Below are positions 11,826 through 22,918 of a DNA stretch of 64,000 bases, one piece after another; the first letter of the stretch is position 1, and every line of letters starts with the position of its first letter. The stretch spans positions 50,172,026-50,236,025 of the forward strand of contig NC_132915.1 in assembly GCF_047675955.1 (NCBI RefSeq). Direction: 5' to 3'. Origin of the DNA: Chlorocebus sabaeus (taxonomy: Eukaryota > Chordata > Mammalia > Primates > Cercopithecidae). Below the pieces are notes generated by a model. That model ran no database searches and was not told the origin of the DNA. It was given only the letters and a program-made list of their open reading frames with translations. The position numbers were made by a program, and so were the translations under genes.

Positions 11826-13265
11826 GTTATTATGATGTGTAAAATGTCAGGAAGCAAGGCAGAAGGACTCAGAACCAACTTCTTTCTTAGGACTTTTTAG
11901 GCCACTAGGATTGGTTAGAATCTTTAAGACAACTCTTGATGAGAGTAAACCTGGAAGACTGAGTATTCACACAGACCAGACACTTGAAAAACCCTACTGG
12001 TCAGAATTAAAAGGTTTGTGAACATGCCAGAGTTTCTCTGATACACAGTGATTTTGACAGACGCTTTTATACCCTATCTAGAGTATACTTGATAGTTATC
12101 TTTGTAAGTACGGCTGATTCAGCCCTCTGAGAATTAGATACTTAATATTGAGTCTGAAATAAATCCTGTCTTGGACAGTGCTTGGGTAGTCAGGTTGCTT
12201 TCACTTCTCCTTCACTAGTGAAGAGAACACTAGTTATGGTTGAAAGGCTTCTTTGGAGTTGAGATTATTATACTTAAGAGAAGCATTTCTTTTCTGTTTC
12301 TTTTACCCCCCTGCAAGAATCCTGAGTCAGTACAGTTCCTAAATGGAACAGTGCTTTGGGGACCTATGAAGAAGGCAGTCTGCAGGCGTTGTTAATTATT
12401 TCTAAAAATAAATCTGGGAGACAGGCTAATGGTAATGACTGAATTCTGGCACTTTATGGTTATAGAAACCACTTTTATATATTTTGATTTCCTCCCCTAA
12501 TGCTTAATTATCTCCATGTGGGCATTATGATAGAGTGCCATTGAAGGTATTAAAAATTTAATTAATTGCTTAACAGTTACATCTTATGAAAACAATGTGG
12601 AAATCTTTTTACATTTTTCATTTTTGGTTCAAACAAACCTAGCTAATCAAAGAGCAACCACAAAATCTTCAAAATGCAAATTAGACACAATAATGTACAG
12701 CTACCAATTACAGATTTCAGTGTTTTTGTATTCCATAGCAACAAACTGCCAAGTCTTTAAAAAAAAAAAAAGTCAACTAAAGCATTCTGTTGTTCCCTGA
12801 GCTCTACTATATATTCTACTGGAAGATTTTAAGCTCTGTCATAGAAGTATTACTAGAATCACAAATTTTTAAAAAGGTGTTCAGACAAGGCAAATATTTA
12901 ACTATGAGCTATAGAAGTTAAATATATTGAGTATATCAGTGTTTGCGTTTTATTTTTGGATGGTATAGGATTTTATTAGTTTTCTATAGTAATTATTGCT
13001 TATGGTGACTTACAGTGATTTACTGTGTTAACATTAGCTTTTTATACGGATCTGAGATTGTGTCTAATAAGATGACTAGAGTCATGACCATTTAGTTAAT
13101 CTGAAAAATGAGTAGATTTAAAAAATTAATTTCAATGGTCTTTTATGTTATAGAGTGATGGAGTCTAACAAAATTTTAAAATCTTGTCACAAAAAGGATA
13201 CAGAAAAGATTTTGCATAATGTTTTATTATTATCCTCTCTATGATTTTTTCACTTATCATTTCAG

Positions 13266-13392
13266 ATAAGACCAGAAATTCCCATTCCTGAAGAGTTGGA
13301 TGACGATGAAGATGATGAGGATGTGGATCTTTCAGTTCCTGGCTCTTGCTATCTCAAACTGTTGTCACTCACCCCCTCTTTGGTTTTACCAG
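13266..13392 (+). CDS. FOCAD: FOCAD internal exon W4 (127 bp, phase 0-1), acidic linker
   Basis: Acceptor TTTCAG, donor CAG|GTGACT. It encodes IRPEIPIPEELDDDEDDEDV and ends LTPSLVLP plus one base. The run from PEEL to DVDL has about ten Asp/Glu, a disordered acidic linker between helical blocks, preceded by a Pro-rich 'RPEIPIP' turn. The last G pairs with CT of the next exon to give Ala. Skipping alone would shift the frame. Confidence 0.92.
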
Positions 13393-13935
13393 GTGACTCC
13401 TATTTGGTAGTAGAGAAGCTAGCATTTTTTAGTGATTGGATTTGTCTGATTATATTCTTTTGTGATAGGTGCATACTATAGTTTAACCTTATGTGCATAT
13501 TTTTTAACCAGAATGTTAAATGCACCCATCTGTTCTATCGAAACAGCTTGAGGTAGTATGGTGTTTAAATCATATGAAAAAACGTTAGATCTGAGTAGCA
13601 TTGTACAAGAAAACTAGTGTAAACAACTGCGTTCACTGATAATTAAAATTCATTTGAAAGGCTAAATGTATTCCACAAGATGAATTTGCACTGGTACTCT
13701 AGGTCATTGATTTAAATAATACTTCATTATATAAGCCGAGTGAAAAGATCATTAGACTATTCAGAGATTTACTGAGTAGTTCATTATTATACATTTATTC
13801 TTTCTATAGAGTTATGCCAAAGATGTTACTGATTTATTTGAGAGCTATAAATTAATGCTTTTCAAAGATGGATCAAATCGTATGGTCATTCAGTTCTGAT
13901 GTAAAACTTATAGGGCCTTTAGCTTTTAAAAAGTA

Positions 13936-14199
13936 GGCTGGGTGTGACGGCTACACCTGTAATCCCAACACTTTGGGAGGCTGAGGCAGGCAGTTTGCTT
14001 GAGGTCAGGACTTAAACACAAAATTAGCGTGGTGTGGTGGTGCATGCTGCAGTTCCAGCTACTTGGGTAGCTGAGGCACAAGAATCAATTGAACCTGGGA
14101 GGTGGAGGTTGCAGGCAGCTGGGATCATGCCACTGCATTCCAGCCTGGGTGACAGAGCGAGACTCTGTCTCACACACATACACGCACACACACACACAA
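13936..14199 (+). mobile_element. Alu, sense, internally deleted, with tail converted to a CA repeat
   Basis: Starts GGCTGGGTGTGACGG; about 50 bp between 'gaggtcagga' and 'aaaattagcgtggtg' is missing. The terminal A tract has become CACACACATACACGCACACA-type repeat at 14171-14199. No clear target-site duplication seen. Confidence 0.93.
14171..14199. repeat. (CA)n microsatellite in an Alu tail
   Basis: Imperfect CA repeat of about 29 bp occupying the position of the Alu poly-A tail, with AT and CG interruptions. Confidence 0.9.
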
Positions 14200-15544
14200 A
14201 ATAAAGCATTCTAATGCTTATATGTGGTAATTATTCTATATGTATATTGTGTTTAGAAGTTTTCACCTGCCCCTGTTACTCTATGCCATACCCAAGAAAT
14301 GGTAGACGATGCCATTTGAAAAATATGTTTGATTGTGGACTGTGATTAGGAATTTACGTTATTTTATTTTGAATATTATTTTCTGATCATTAAAAAGTTA
14401 TTTAAAAATTCCCCAAGTGATTTATTGTGATTAAGTAGCTTTTCTATATTAGACAACATCTTGCTTAGTTTTGTTACAATTCTACTTTGAATGTTCATGG
14501 ATGTAAAAATTTAATTTCTGGAAATGAAGATCAATGAAAGCAAAAAATGCCATTTTATCTTCTCAGTCATAATCATACTAGCCTGTAATGGTGGAAGTTT
14601 TTTCCCCCTGGTTTCATGCCTCATGGAAATTCCTGGGAAATTCAGCCAAATATATACTATTTATTTCTAGACAAAGCTTCTTTTACAATTCCCTGCCTCC
14701 TTTTATTAGAGAAAACTGAATGGCCAAGTTAGACAAAGAGTTCATCTTTTCTCTTCTCCTGGTATCTAGAAAGAATCCTCAAAGACTTGTTCACTCTTCC
14801 TCTCTTCTGTTCTTCCCCACTTCCTACCTCTTAGCTTTTCAGAGTCTAAGACCTCCCTAAAGTTAACATGAGTCCAAGGAAGGAAAAAGCCTTCAGTTAT
14901 CCAAAGTTCTTTCTTTAACCTGAAATAACCTAGAGTCAAAAGTCCTTTGGGGTTTTTTAAATGGTATTTTTTCACTCATATATGTATCCCTCATCACAGT
15001 GTGTGGTGTCAGAAGGAGAAGTGGGGGGATATTTGTTGCCAAGGGGTGCTGCTGTTTGTCCTCTCAGTACAGAATGTACAGTGCTATGGTGGCTATTACC
15101 TGGCGCTTCTACATTGTTTGTACTTGGTAGTTCCTAGTACCTTCGCTTGAGAAAGAAGTGGAAGAGTTGAGATCAACAACTGCATTTGTTTGAGAAAATT
15201 TAGTAATTTGAGTGAGGTGGGTGATCTAGATGCTATGTTGGCAAACTGTCCCCATGGACATTTCTTCGTTGATTATTAGAGAACTATAAAAAGTGTTCCT
15301 TTGATTACTAGAGAACTAGAAAAAGAACCAGGAAAAAGGCACCAGCCTTAGGAATATATACCCTAAAATGCACAGGATGAATAATATATATTAGTCACCA
15401 AATGCTACAGACAGAAAAGTGGATTGTGCTGAATTTAAGTGAATCCTGCCCCTTTCTCCTTTTAATTCCTTTCAAATGAACACAAAAACAGCTGTAAAGT
15501 GAATCTAGGAATTTGCATTATTTAAATAGAGATGTTATTGATAT

Positions 15545-15740
15545 TATTTTAAAAAGTTTTGAAATAATTTTACACTTGCAAGAAGTTACAAAAGCAGTTT
15601 AGAGAGTTCTGTGTACCTTTTTTGCCCTGGTGCTCTACTTGATAACATTTCACATAACCATAGTATGATATTAAAACCAGAAAACTGACATTGGCACAAT
15701 ATTACTAACTTAAACTATAGACCAATTTGAATTTTGTAGG
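15545..15740 (-). mobile_element. L1ME-type fragment, antisense (left part of a split copy)
   Basis: 'gaaataattttacacttgca', 'agaaaactgacattggcaca' and surrounding text match the antisense 3' end of old L1M elements ('tacagagagatcccatgtaccc...ccaggatattgacattg'). A second fragment of the same type resumes at about 18040, after the composite element, suggesting one interrupted copy. Confidence 0.6.
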
Positions 15741-16267
15741 TTTTTTTCCCCAAATATGTGTAAACTTAAGGGATTAGCTATTTATTTGAGGGGTTTGGGC
15801 CATCACCCTAGAAGATCAAATCCCAAACACCATAATTGTAATTGTCGAAATCCTGAAAGATTAAAATACCTAAAGTCTAAAATCCTCAAAATCACAATTC
15901 TGAAATCTCAAAAATATAATTCTAGAAAAAATAATGAAAAGTGTTTTAAAAGATGTATATTTACATTTTAAAATGCAATTTACTTGAGAAACATAAAAAC
16001 ACAATAGAGCACTTCATAGATCACTTTGCACAATAAAATAGGCAAAGTAATGTACATATTTTTGCAATCATAAACAGATATACTAACAACAGCCACAATA
16101 TAACAATTAGGAGCAGATGAACTGTATCCATAAATAAATAGCCCTCAGAACAAATAAATGCTTATCACTATGATTGGTGGTTGTAGCTCCCAGCTTTGTA
16201 ACTGCAGTCATCTGAAATACTCTGATGCACAACTGAAGTCTTTTGACAAAATCAGTCAAAAATCTCG

Positions 16268-16497
16268 AGCTCGAGACCAGCCTGGCCAACATGGTGAAAC
16301 CCTGCCTCTAATAGAAATGCAAAAATTAGCTGGGCATGGTGGCAGTCACCTGTAATTCCATTTACTCAGGAGGCTGAGACAGGAGAATCACTTGAACCTG
16401 GGGTGGAGGTTGCAGTGAGCCGAGATCTCACCACTGCACTCCAGTGTGGGCAACAGAGAGAGACTCCATCTCAAAAAAACGAAAAACAAACAAACAA
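16268..16497 (+). mobile_element. Alu, 5'-truncated, sense
   Basis: Begins in the first arm at GCTCGAGACCAGCCTGGCCA and continues through the second arm to an A-rich tail with ACAAACAAACAAAAA. It sits inside the Ricksha-like element and splits its internal region, so it is younger. Confidence 0.93.
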
Positions 16498-16721
16498 AAA
16501 CCTCAGCGGGTCACCACTGCATATGCAGTCATTCAAAGAATTGAGATCTCAAGATATTTTATGTTTCACAAATGCAGATATACAAAAATGACACCTCTAC
16601 TTATTGAGGAAGTTTCAACATTTTTACATACGTACACGATACGTACACACAAAGTCAGTGTTGTGATAATGCGCTTTTGTGGAGTCAGATTTGTAAAAAA
16701 AAAAAAAATGCATAAAACCAA

Positions 16722-17229
16722 TTAGAACTCTTTAGAAGTCTTTATGTAATTTGTATTTCCAGTATTGGAATAGATGCAAAGATGAAATACATAGCATAGC
16801 AAATTGGCACTATGTGTGAAGGGGCGGAAGTTGTATATGATTGAATAATTTGGCAGGGGAGATTTCTTGTGTTTTTTGCCTGTGTTTTCACTTCTGTGAT
16901 CTTCAAAATGTGAACTGCACTTGTATTTGGAGAGTAGTTGTGGTCTACAAATTTGGTGAGTATATGTTCTCCATTTGAAAGTCTGGTTATTGCTCAGCCA
17001 TTGGAAATAAGCAATTTTCTGCTTTTGCAGCATCAGTAATAATTAGCTCTTGAACTTCTTTCACCATTAAGTAGCCTTGTACACATAACTTATTGCAACC
17101 TTTTTGTGAGAGAACAATTTCGCATATCTCTTCCACTCTGTTGTAAGGAATATAGTAAGAAGGAATGGTATTTTGCTTCTCCAATACCAAATCTATTTTA
17201 GTCACATTTCTTCTGAAAGACAGAATCAA
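16722..17229 (-). pseudogene. Decayed transposase-like remnant inside the Ricksha-like element (possible FLYWCH-like motif)
   Basis: Two overlapping minus-strand frames run 17229-16987 and 17033-16722. The first contains SQKGCNKLCVQGYLMVKE, which resembles the start of a FLYWCH zinc finger (S-x-KG-x-x-KL-x-x-x-GY-x-Y). The expected W-C and C-x-C parts are not evident in one frame; a frameshift near 17030 could explain this. FLYWCH fingers occur in some Mutator-like transposases, which fits the host element. I cannot exclude chance similarity, and no catalytic DDE region is visible. Non-functional in any case. Confidence 0.35.
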
Positions 17230-17790
17230 TAGGATATGTATATAGATATATGAGAGGGGATTGATTAGGATAATTGGCTTACATGATTGTGGTGGCTAAG
17301 TTGTGTGAGAGACTGTCTGCAAGCTGGAGATTGGGATGCTGGTAGTGTGGCTCCATTCAAGTCCGAAGGCCTCAGAACCTGGGAAGTGGGTGGTGTAACT
17401 CTCAATCTGAGGCCAAAAGCCTCAGGACCCAGGGAGCTGCTGGTGTAAGTCCTGTAGCTTATAGGCTGGTGAGCCTGGAGTTCTGATGTCCAAAAGCAGC
17501 AGCAGAACGCTATCTCAGCTCTCATAGAGAGAGCAGTTCACCTTCTGTATTTGTTCTCTCTGGGTCTCTGTACAATTGGATCATGCCCATCAACATCAAG
17601 GGCAGATTTCCGCCGTATACTACTCAGACTCACATACTAGTCTCCTCTGGAAATACCATTATATTCCCCAACCCCAGATAATGCTTTACCAGGTTTCTAG
17701 GTATTCCTTAAGCCAGCCAAGTTGACACTTAAGTTCACAAGTTCACCCCTCGTCAACTGGCACCCATATGCATCTCCTTAACTTCCAAAT
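17220..17790 (-). mobile_element. MLT2-like (ERVL) LTR sequence, antisense
   Basis: Landmarks of the antisense LTR in order: 'acagaatcaataggatatgt' with TATA repeats, 'gcaagctggaga', 'tccgaaggcctcagaacctg' repeated in variant form as 'gaggccaaaagcctcaggac', 'tctgatgtccaaaagcagca', 'ccaggtttctaggtattcct', 'agccagccaagttgacactt'. It lies between the inverted repeats of the Ricksha-like element, i.e. as passenger sequence. No viral genes are present. Confidence 0.7.
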
Positions 17791-18039
17791 AAAGATAGTA
17801 ACAAGGTAATAGTTCTGCCTAACATGATGCAACTATCCTGTGTACAACTGAAAATGCACTAATTCCTACCCCAGGATTAGGCTTTTAGGATTTCAGCATT
17901 TGGGATTTTAACCTTTTGGGATTGTGATTTTGGGGATTTTAGATGTTAGGAAGTTTAGACTTAAGGAATTTTGATCTTCCAGAATTTCAGCCTTTGGGAT
18001 TATGGTGTGTGGAATTGTGTCTTTTGGGATTATTATTAG

Positions 18040-18172
18040 CACTAGTTTTTTATATTTATTCCAAATAGTTACCTGTATCAATTGTTTTTTCTTTTTTATT
18101 GCTGACTGGCATTTCATTGTGTGAATGTAACACAGTTTGTTGATCCATTCAGCTGTTAAGGACATTTGGGTT
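18040..18172 (-). mobile_element. L1ME-type fragment, antisense (right part of a split copy)
   Basis: 'acctgtatcaattgtttttt', 'ttattgctgactggcatttc', 'cacagtttgttgatccattc' and 'aaggacatttgggttgtttt' follow the antisense L1M 3'-UTR order downstream of the motifs at 15545-15740. Confidence 0.65.
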
Positions 18173-19649
18173 GTTTTGAGAATTGATATCTGACACTTTG
18201 TATCCTATGAATTTTCAGCTTCTTTTTAAATTCCCATCTGGTCATTGGTAAGAAAGAGATTGGGGAAAGCTCAAAGGCAATGGGAAAAATTCTAGTTGCT
18301 AACTTAGTATTTAGGGGAAGACGAAGCTCTGTACATCAGCTACACTTAGCCTCCTGGCATCTTATCCTCATTTATATTAATCCCTGGACTGGTGTTAGTT
18401 AAACATCTGTAGTTCGCTATAGAGCTTGGTAAGCAGAAAAATTCCATTGCTGGGTTAGTCTATGTGCAGATATATACTTGCCCCTTGGCGTGTTTCACCT
18501 TTTGCCAGAATAGGATCCCTTCTGAGAAAGGATGAACTTACTTTCTTTCATCATAGTGCCTCTACGCTCACAAACAGATGATTCATAGCTGCATTCTGGA
18601 AAGTCTATAATTATATCCACTTTGAAGCAGTCCCTGCGTATGTGTATGCAGAAATTGGGGTACATGGCCTACAATTGGATATTACTCATCTTTTTTGTAT
18701 AAATGGTATATTGATCATTTATGACAAGAAGGTGTGGGGAGTACATTCAGGTTGAGTAATTGAAGAGAGTTTAATAAAGAACCTATTTACAGTTATGTTG
18801 TCAAGGTTAAGGGAAACTCACAAGAAATGTCACACTGCTTAATGTCTCTGGCCTACAGAGATAAGGAGAGGAAGAAGAAGAGAGAGTATCTGTATTATAA
18901 ATAGGGGTGCCTAAGGGGAGCCAAGACTTTAAGAGGAATGCGGGCAACCTGTAGCAATCCTGCAGGAAGTCCTGTGTCTGGGGAATACATCTCCTGACTT
19001 TACTGTTTTCACCCCTTGATGTCCTGCCAGTGACTCCAGTGGTTGAAACCAACCAGAAGCCAGAGGACATAGGAGCCTGCTAATGCCTTTCTTTAAAGAC
19101 TGTTTTTCCAGCGCACAGAGCAGGGTTGAGAAGGATAGAGGATAGATAAGAAGGAGTAAGTGGAAAACATTGCATACTGGTGTTTTTGAACTTTGAATGG
19201 AGAATCTTGATTACATCTAGGAGGGTCCTGTCAGAACTGGGTATATAATAAATGCTCCAGTGAGCTCTTGCCGCCTGTAATTCAATCACAGTCATTTAAA
19301 GGAGGCTTTTAGATAGCTCTTTTCAGAATGACATTCCAGTTAGGCGGACCCTTGCTTTTTGTTTCTATAAGAGCTACATGCAGTGTTTTGTTGTTGTTGT
19401 TGTTGTTTGTTTTTTTCCATTTTCCATTCCATATGATTTGTTGAGCTTTAATTTTTTTTGTTTGTCTCTGTATTGGGCAACCTCTAGTGGTCCTTAGGAA
19501 AATCACATTTGAATGTAAACTTATAGTCTTATCAAATATTTTGTTTGTGCATCCTGTTGTCTTCTGGTATCACATTTCTGTGTTATTATACGGTAAGTAA
19601 AATGTCAAACAATAAAGATCATGGGCTTAATTAGAAGGAACACAGGCAA

Positions 19650-20345
19650 AGAAATATCTCATTTTAAAATAATTGTGCTAATATTGCTAAGAATAGATAG
19701 TCAGGAAAGAGGTTTTTTTGAAAACACTTAAATGATAAGAAGGAGCCATTCTCATGAAAATGTGGGACTGATACATTCCAGGTGGAAGGGATAGCAAATG
19801 CAGTGGCACTGACTTAAATATCAACTTTGTGTTTTTGAGGAATGGAAAGAGGCCATATGGAAGTGTAATTCAACGTAGCAGGGAGGTAGGGTATTAGAAA
19901 TTAACTCCGAGGGGAGTCAGGACTCTGAGGGGAGTCAGGGCTAGATCATAAAAGGTCTTGATCTTGGTCAGAAGTTGTGATTTTATTTTATGCACAGTGA
20001 AAAGCAACTGGCAGGTGTTAGGGACAGGAATGACAAAATTCTGGCGTCTGGGCAGAGGAAGGTTTATAGAGGGTGGTCAAGATGAAAAGAATTCAGTAAA
20101 CTAGTTTTGACATTAGTTTGTATGAGGAGGAGAAAAGATAGTAAGTAGATAAATAGCAGTGAAAAATGGAGAGCAATTGATGGATTTGGGATAGATTTTG
20201 AAGGTGGAATCAGAAGGACTTGCTAATGGATTACATGTAAGAAGTGAGGGAAAGAGAAGAATTAAGCTTGAGCAACTTGGTGCCATGTTTTAATTTGGAG
20301 GAAGACTAAGAAAGGGATGGGGATCAAGAGTTCTCTTTTTACCAG
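19650..20345 (-). mobile_element. L2 LINE fragment, antisense
   Basis: Purine-rich strand with the L2 antisense landmarks: 'ggctagatcataaaaggtct' (consensus 'gccagatcatgtagggcctt'), 'gattttattttatgcacagt', then 'gatagattttgaaggtggaa' and 'aaggacttgctaatggatta' (consensus 'tattttgaaggtagag..gacaggatttgctgatggatt'). Contains an 18-bp tandem duplication at 19904-19939. Confidence 0.7.
19904..19939. repeat. 18-bp tandem duplication
   Basis: ACTCCGAGGGGAGTCAGG is followed directly by ACTCTGAGGGGAGTCAGG; two copies, one C/T difference. Confidence 0.97.
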
Positions 20346-20459
20346 GTAAGGTTTGGCCAGAAATGTAGCTTAGTTGTTTCTATATGAATTAAGAACGAAT
20401 GTTTCTCTCCTAGCTGATTGCGTTTATTCTACTTTTGGTCTCCTGTTATCCTCTTTTAG

Positions 20460-20645
20460 CTTTGGAGGAATTCTTTACATCACTTGTGAAGCAAGAAATG
20501 GTGAATATGCCTCGTGGGATATACCACTCTGCATTAAAAGGAGGTGCCCGCTCAGACCAAGGAAAGACTGTAGCAGGAATCCCCAATTTTATATTGAAAA
20601 TGTATGAAACAAACAAACAACCAGGACTGAAACCTGGCCTTGCAG
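20460..20645 (+). CDS. FOCAD: FOCAD internal exon W5 (186 bp, phase 1-1)
   Basis: Acceptor CCTCTTTTAG, donor CAG|GTAAGG. The first two bases complete an Ala codon from W4; then LEEFFTSLVKQEMVNMPRGI, a 'GGARSDQGKTVAGIPNFILK' segment and 'KQPGLKPGLA', leaving one G. It has a well-formed amphipathic helix then a Gly/Lys-rich loop. Symmetric phase 1-1, so in-frame skipping would remove 62 residues. Longer open frames starting upstream at 20374 and 20435 read through the acceptor and are not the real start. Confidence 0.94.
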
Positions 20646-20709
20646 GTAAGGATAGTACATAGTATCAAAAATATAGGTTTTTTATGTAATGATTTAGCTT
20701 CCACTTCCA

Positions 20710-22680
20710 AGTAGGATGTAATAGGCCATGGCAGGGTGTTGCTGCTGCTACTAACATCTGGATAAATTACAAAAATAATTGCATTTTAAGAGACATCACA
20801 GAACTGTAGAAGCAAAGGCAAATAGATGAATTAAAGTTTCAGAGTCAGCAGAACATTTTAGAACTGTTTTTTCCCCACCTTGGGGGATACCCACTCAGCC
20901 CGCAGGCATGACCTGTTGGAAGAAAGATAAACCAGAGGAGCTTTTAGTGATTGCCTGAGACTAGGGCAACAAATTAGAGATTTTTCTCGTAGGACATTTG
21001 CTGAATTTGGAATTTGCACCAAGAGCTAAAGAGCTAGGCTGAAAGGTTCTGAAAGGCAAAGTGAAATCCCTTTTAGTCTTCTGATACTTAGGAAACAAAG
21101 ACGAGCTAGGAGAATGGTCTTGAAAAAACAGCGTGCAAGAGGTAAAAGCCCTAGAGAGAGTGGTGAATTGATACTGAAGATCTGCAACTGCTCTCACCTG
21201 GGTGAACTTACTGATTCTGGCCACAGCTGGAATCTGAGCATTCAGGCTCAACTTTAGTGAGAGGCTGGTGAGGAGGTGGAGAAACCAACAGACATTCTTG
21301 GCAATCATGTGGCGCCAGAGTGATGCAATTCAGAACTAGAGTGACCTTGAGCACATGGGCAATTTCTCTCTTAAGTTATTTGCAACATTTTGAAACTTTA
21401 TGGGATGGAAAGCTAAAGAGCTAAGCTGAAAATTTCTGAGGGCAGACCTAAATCTCCCATAATTGTTTCAGATTGAGGAGTCAAAGACTCATTAAACTGC
21501 CAATTATTGGGGGTGGGGGGGGGTGTTGTGGGGAGATACACCCTGGCAAAGGAGTGAACCAGAGCTGGACTCAAATTACAAAAATTATTATCAATCCTAA
21601 CCCAGATCAATTCCTGATTAGGTTGAAGTAATTGGTCCTTCACCCAGTCTGCCTAACAGAGGGGAGAGGAAAACTACTCTTTGATTAACAATGATATCAT
21701 TTAGTGCTTCTGTAGTTTTTTCATATACTGTATTAGACACAGGACAAAGGAAGAAGCTGGAAATGAAGGGAATATTTCATGGAGAAAAAGAAGTCACTCT
21801 GTTTGGAAAATATCAATTCTAATTGGCCTACATGAAATAACATACTTTCAAAATATATGACAAAAATGAGTAGAACTAAAAGAGGAAATAGACAAACCCA
21901 CAATAATAATGGAAACTTTAAAATATCTTTTTTAGTAACTGGCAGAGCAAGGAGACAAGAAAATCAATAAAATTACAAAATATTTGAACAATACATGAAC
22001 AGACTACTGTATTGGCATGTAGAACATTGTACCTTACAGTGATGGAATTTATATATTTTTTACCTATACATGGAAAATTTACCAAAATGACCATACACTG
22101 GACCACAAACTTCAATAAATTTCAATATATTGAAGTCACTTAGAGTCTGTCCTCTGATGACAATGGGATTAAGCTAAAAATAAATAACAAAAATGATTAC
22201 CATATCTTCAGTAGGTGGAAAATTGAACAGTATACTTATAAGTAATGGATGGATCAGAGAAAAGAATCAAAATGGAAATTAGAAGGTAGTTTGAAGTGAA
22301 TGATAATGAAGATAAGCCATATAACAACGTGTAGGTTGTAGCTAAAATAGTATTTCTAAACACTGTTTCCCCTCTAGGGAAATTTACACTTTCAATGTAT
22401 ATTTTATAAAAGAAAGGAAAATAGTCATTATTTGAACTTCCATCTCAAGAAGCTTGGAAAAGAACAGCAAATCAAACTTAAAGGATAAGGGAAGAAATAA
22501 TAAAGATAATGAAACTCAGTGTAATAAAAAATGTAAATAAGCTGGAGGTTCGGCTGAGAGCTTAGTTGACCATTGTGGAAAGGGCAGGGAGAGGGAAAGT
22601 AAGTATATGTGAATACAGGAATGAGGGAAAACTTGTCCATTTGTGAGTATAAACTAAAGGGACCCATGTTATCATGTGTT
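20710..22680 (+). mobile_element. L1M fragment (5' region to ORF2 N-terminus), sense
   Basis: From about 21880 the text follows L1 ORF2: 'gaaatagacaaacccacaat', 'gagacaagaaaatcaataaa', 'accatacactggaccacaaa', 'gtctgtcctctgatgacaat', 'gaacagcaaatcaaacttaa'. 20710-21880 has the appearance of an old L1 5'-UTR/ORF1 ('gataaattacaaaaataatt', two 'agctaaagagcta-gctga' blocks at about 21024 and 21411) but I am less sure of it. Stops and frameshifts throughout; dead. Confidence 0.75.
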
Positions 22681-22918
22681 CATGAAGATTAATATGTGCA
22701 AGTATTTATCCTTAGTTGAAATTTTGGAAAAACTTAATAGACTCTCTAGAACTAACAGTTCACAAACTAAGTCAAGAATTGGAAATTTGTTCATTTATTT
22801 ATACTTATGCTTATTTATTCATAAGTAAATTGTAAATATTTCATATGTGATCTTAACTAAAAAGCTATGAGTCAATAAGTAATAATATTATATTATATTA
22901 TATTCCGTTAATATTTTT

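Larger units (their letters stand above)
5818..13265 (+). other. FOCAD: FOCAD intron W3-W4 (7.4 kb)
   Basis: Roughly 5818-9250 is largely unique AT-rich sequence with poly-T runs at about 6218-6245 and 7478-7494 and an AT-dinucleotide patch at 8117-8156. From 9258 to 11825 it is densely occupied by inserted elements listed separately. From 11826 to 13265 nothing is recognised except an A12 run near 12760. The acceptor is TTTTTTCACTTATCATTTCAG. Confidence 0.75.
15750..18038. mobile_element. Ricksha-like MULE DNA transposon carrying an ERVL-type LTR
   Basis: Seen: imperfect long inverted repeats of over 100 bp, the left arm at about 15811-15925 and the right arm at about 17890-18035. Shared blocks between left and reverse-complemented right arm include CACCATAAT, AAGTCTAAA and CTAAAATCC-CAAAATCACAAT, all built of an 'aatccc-aaa' theme. 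Inside lie a decayed reading frame region (16700-17230, minus), an LTR-like block (17220-17790) and a later Alu. Known, from memory: Ricksha elements are MuDR-type transposons that carry MLT2/ERVL sequence. Inferred: this is a degraded Ricksha copy. Confidence 0.6.
13393..20459 (+). other. FOCAD: FOCAD intron W4-W5 (7.1 kb)
   Basis: Holds an Alu at 13936, the nested L1/Ricksha-like/ERVL-LTR/Alu stack at 15545-18170 and an antisense L2 block at 19650-20345. 14220-15540 is unique-looking. 18180-18720 shows nothing recognised. 18725-19300 has the texture of an old interspersed repeat ('gagtttaataaagaacctatt', 'gaaaccaaccagaagccaga') whose family I cannot name. Acceptor TATCCTCTTTTAG. Confidence 0.75.

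Noticed and set aside
20374..20662. Two open frames with upstream Met codons overlapping the exon at 20460
   Set aside because: Both start inside the intron before the acceptor; the exon's true frame is set by the in-phase join to 13392. One of them is the correct frame by chance extension only.
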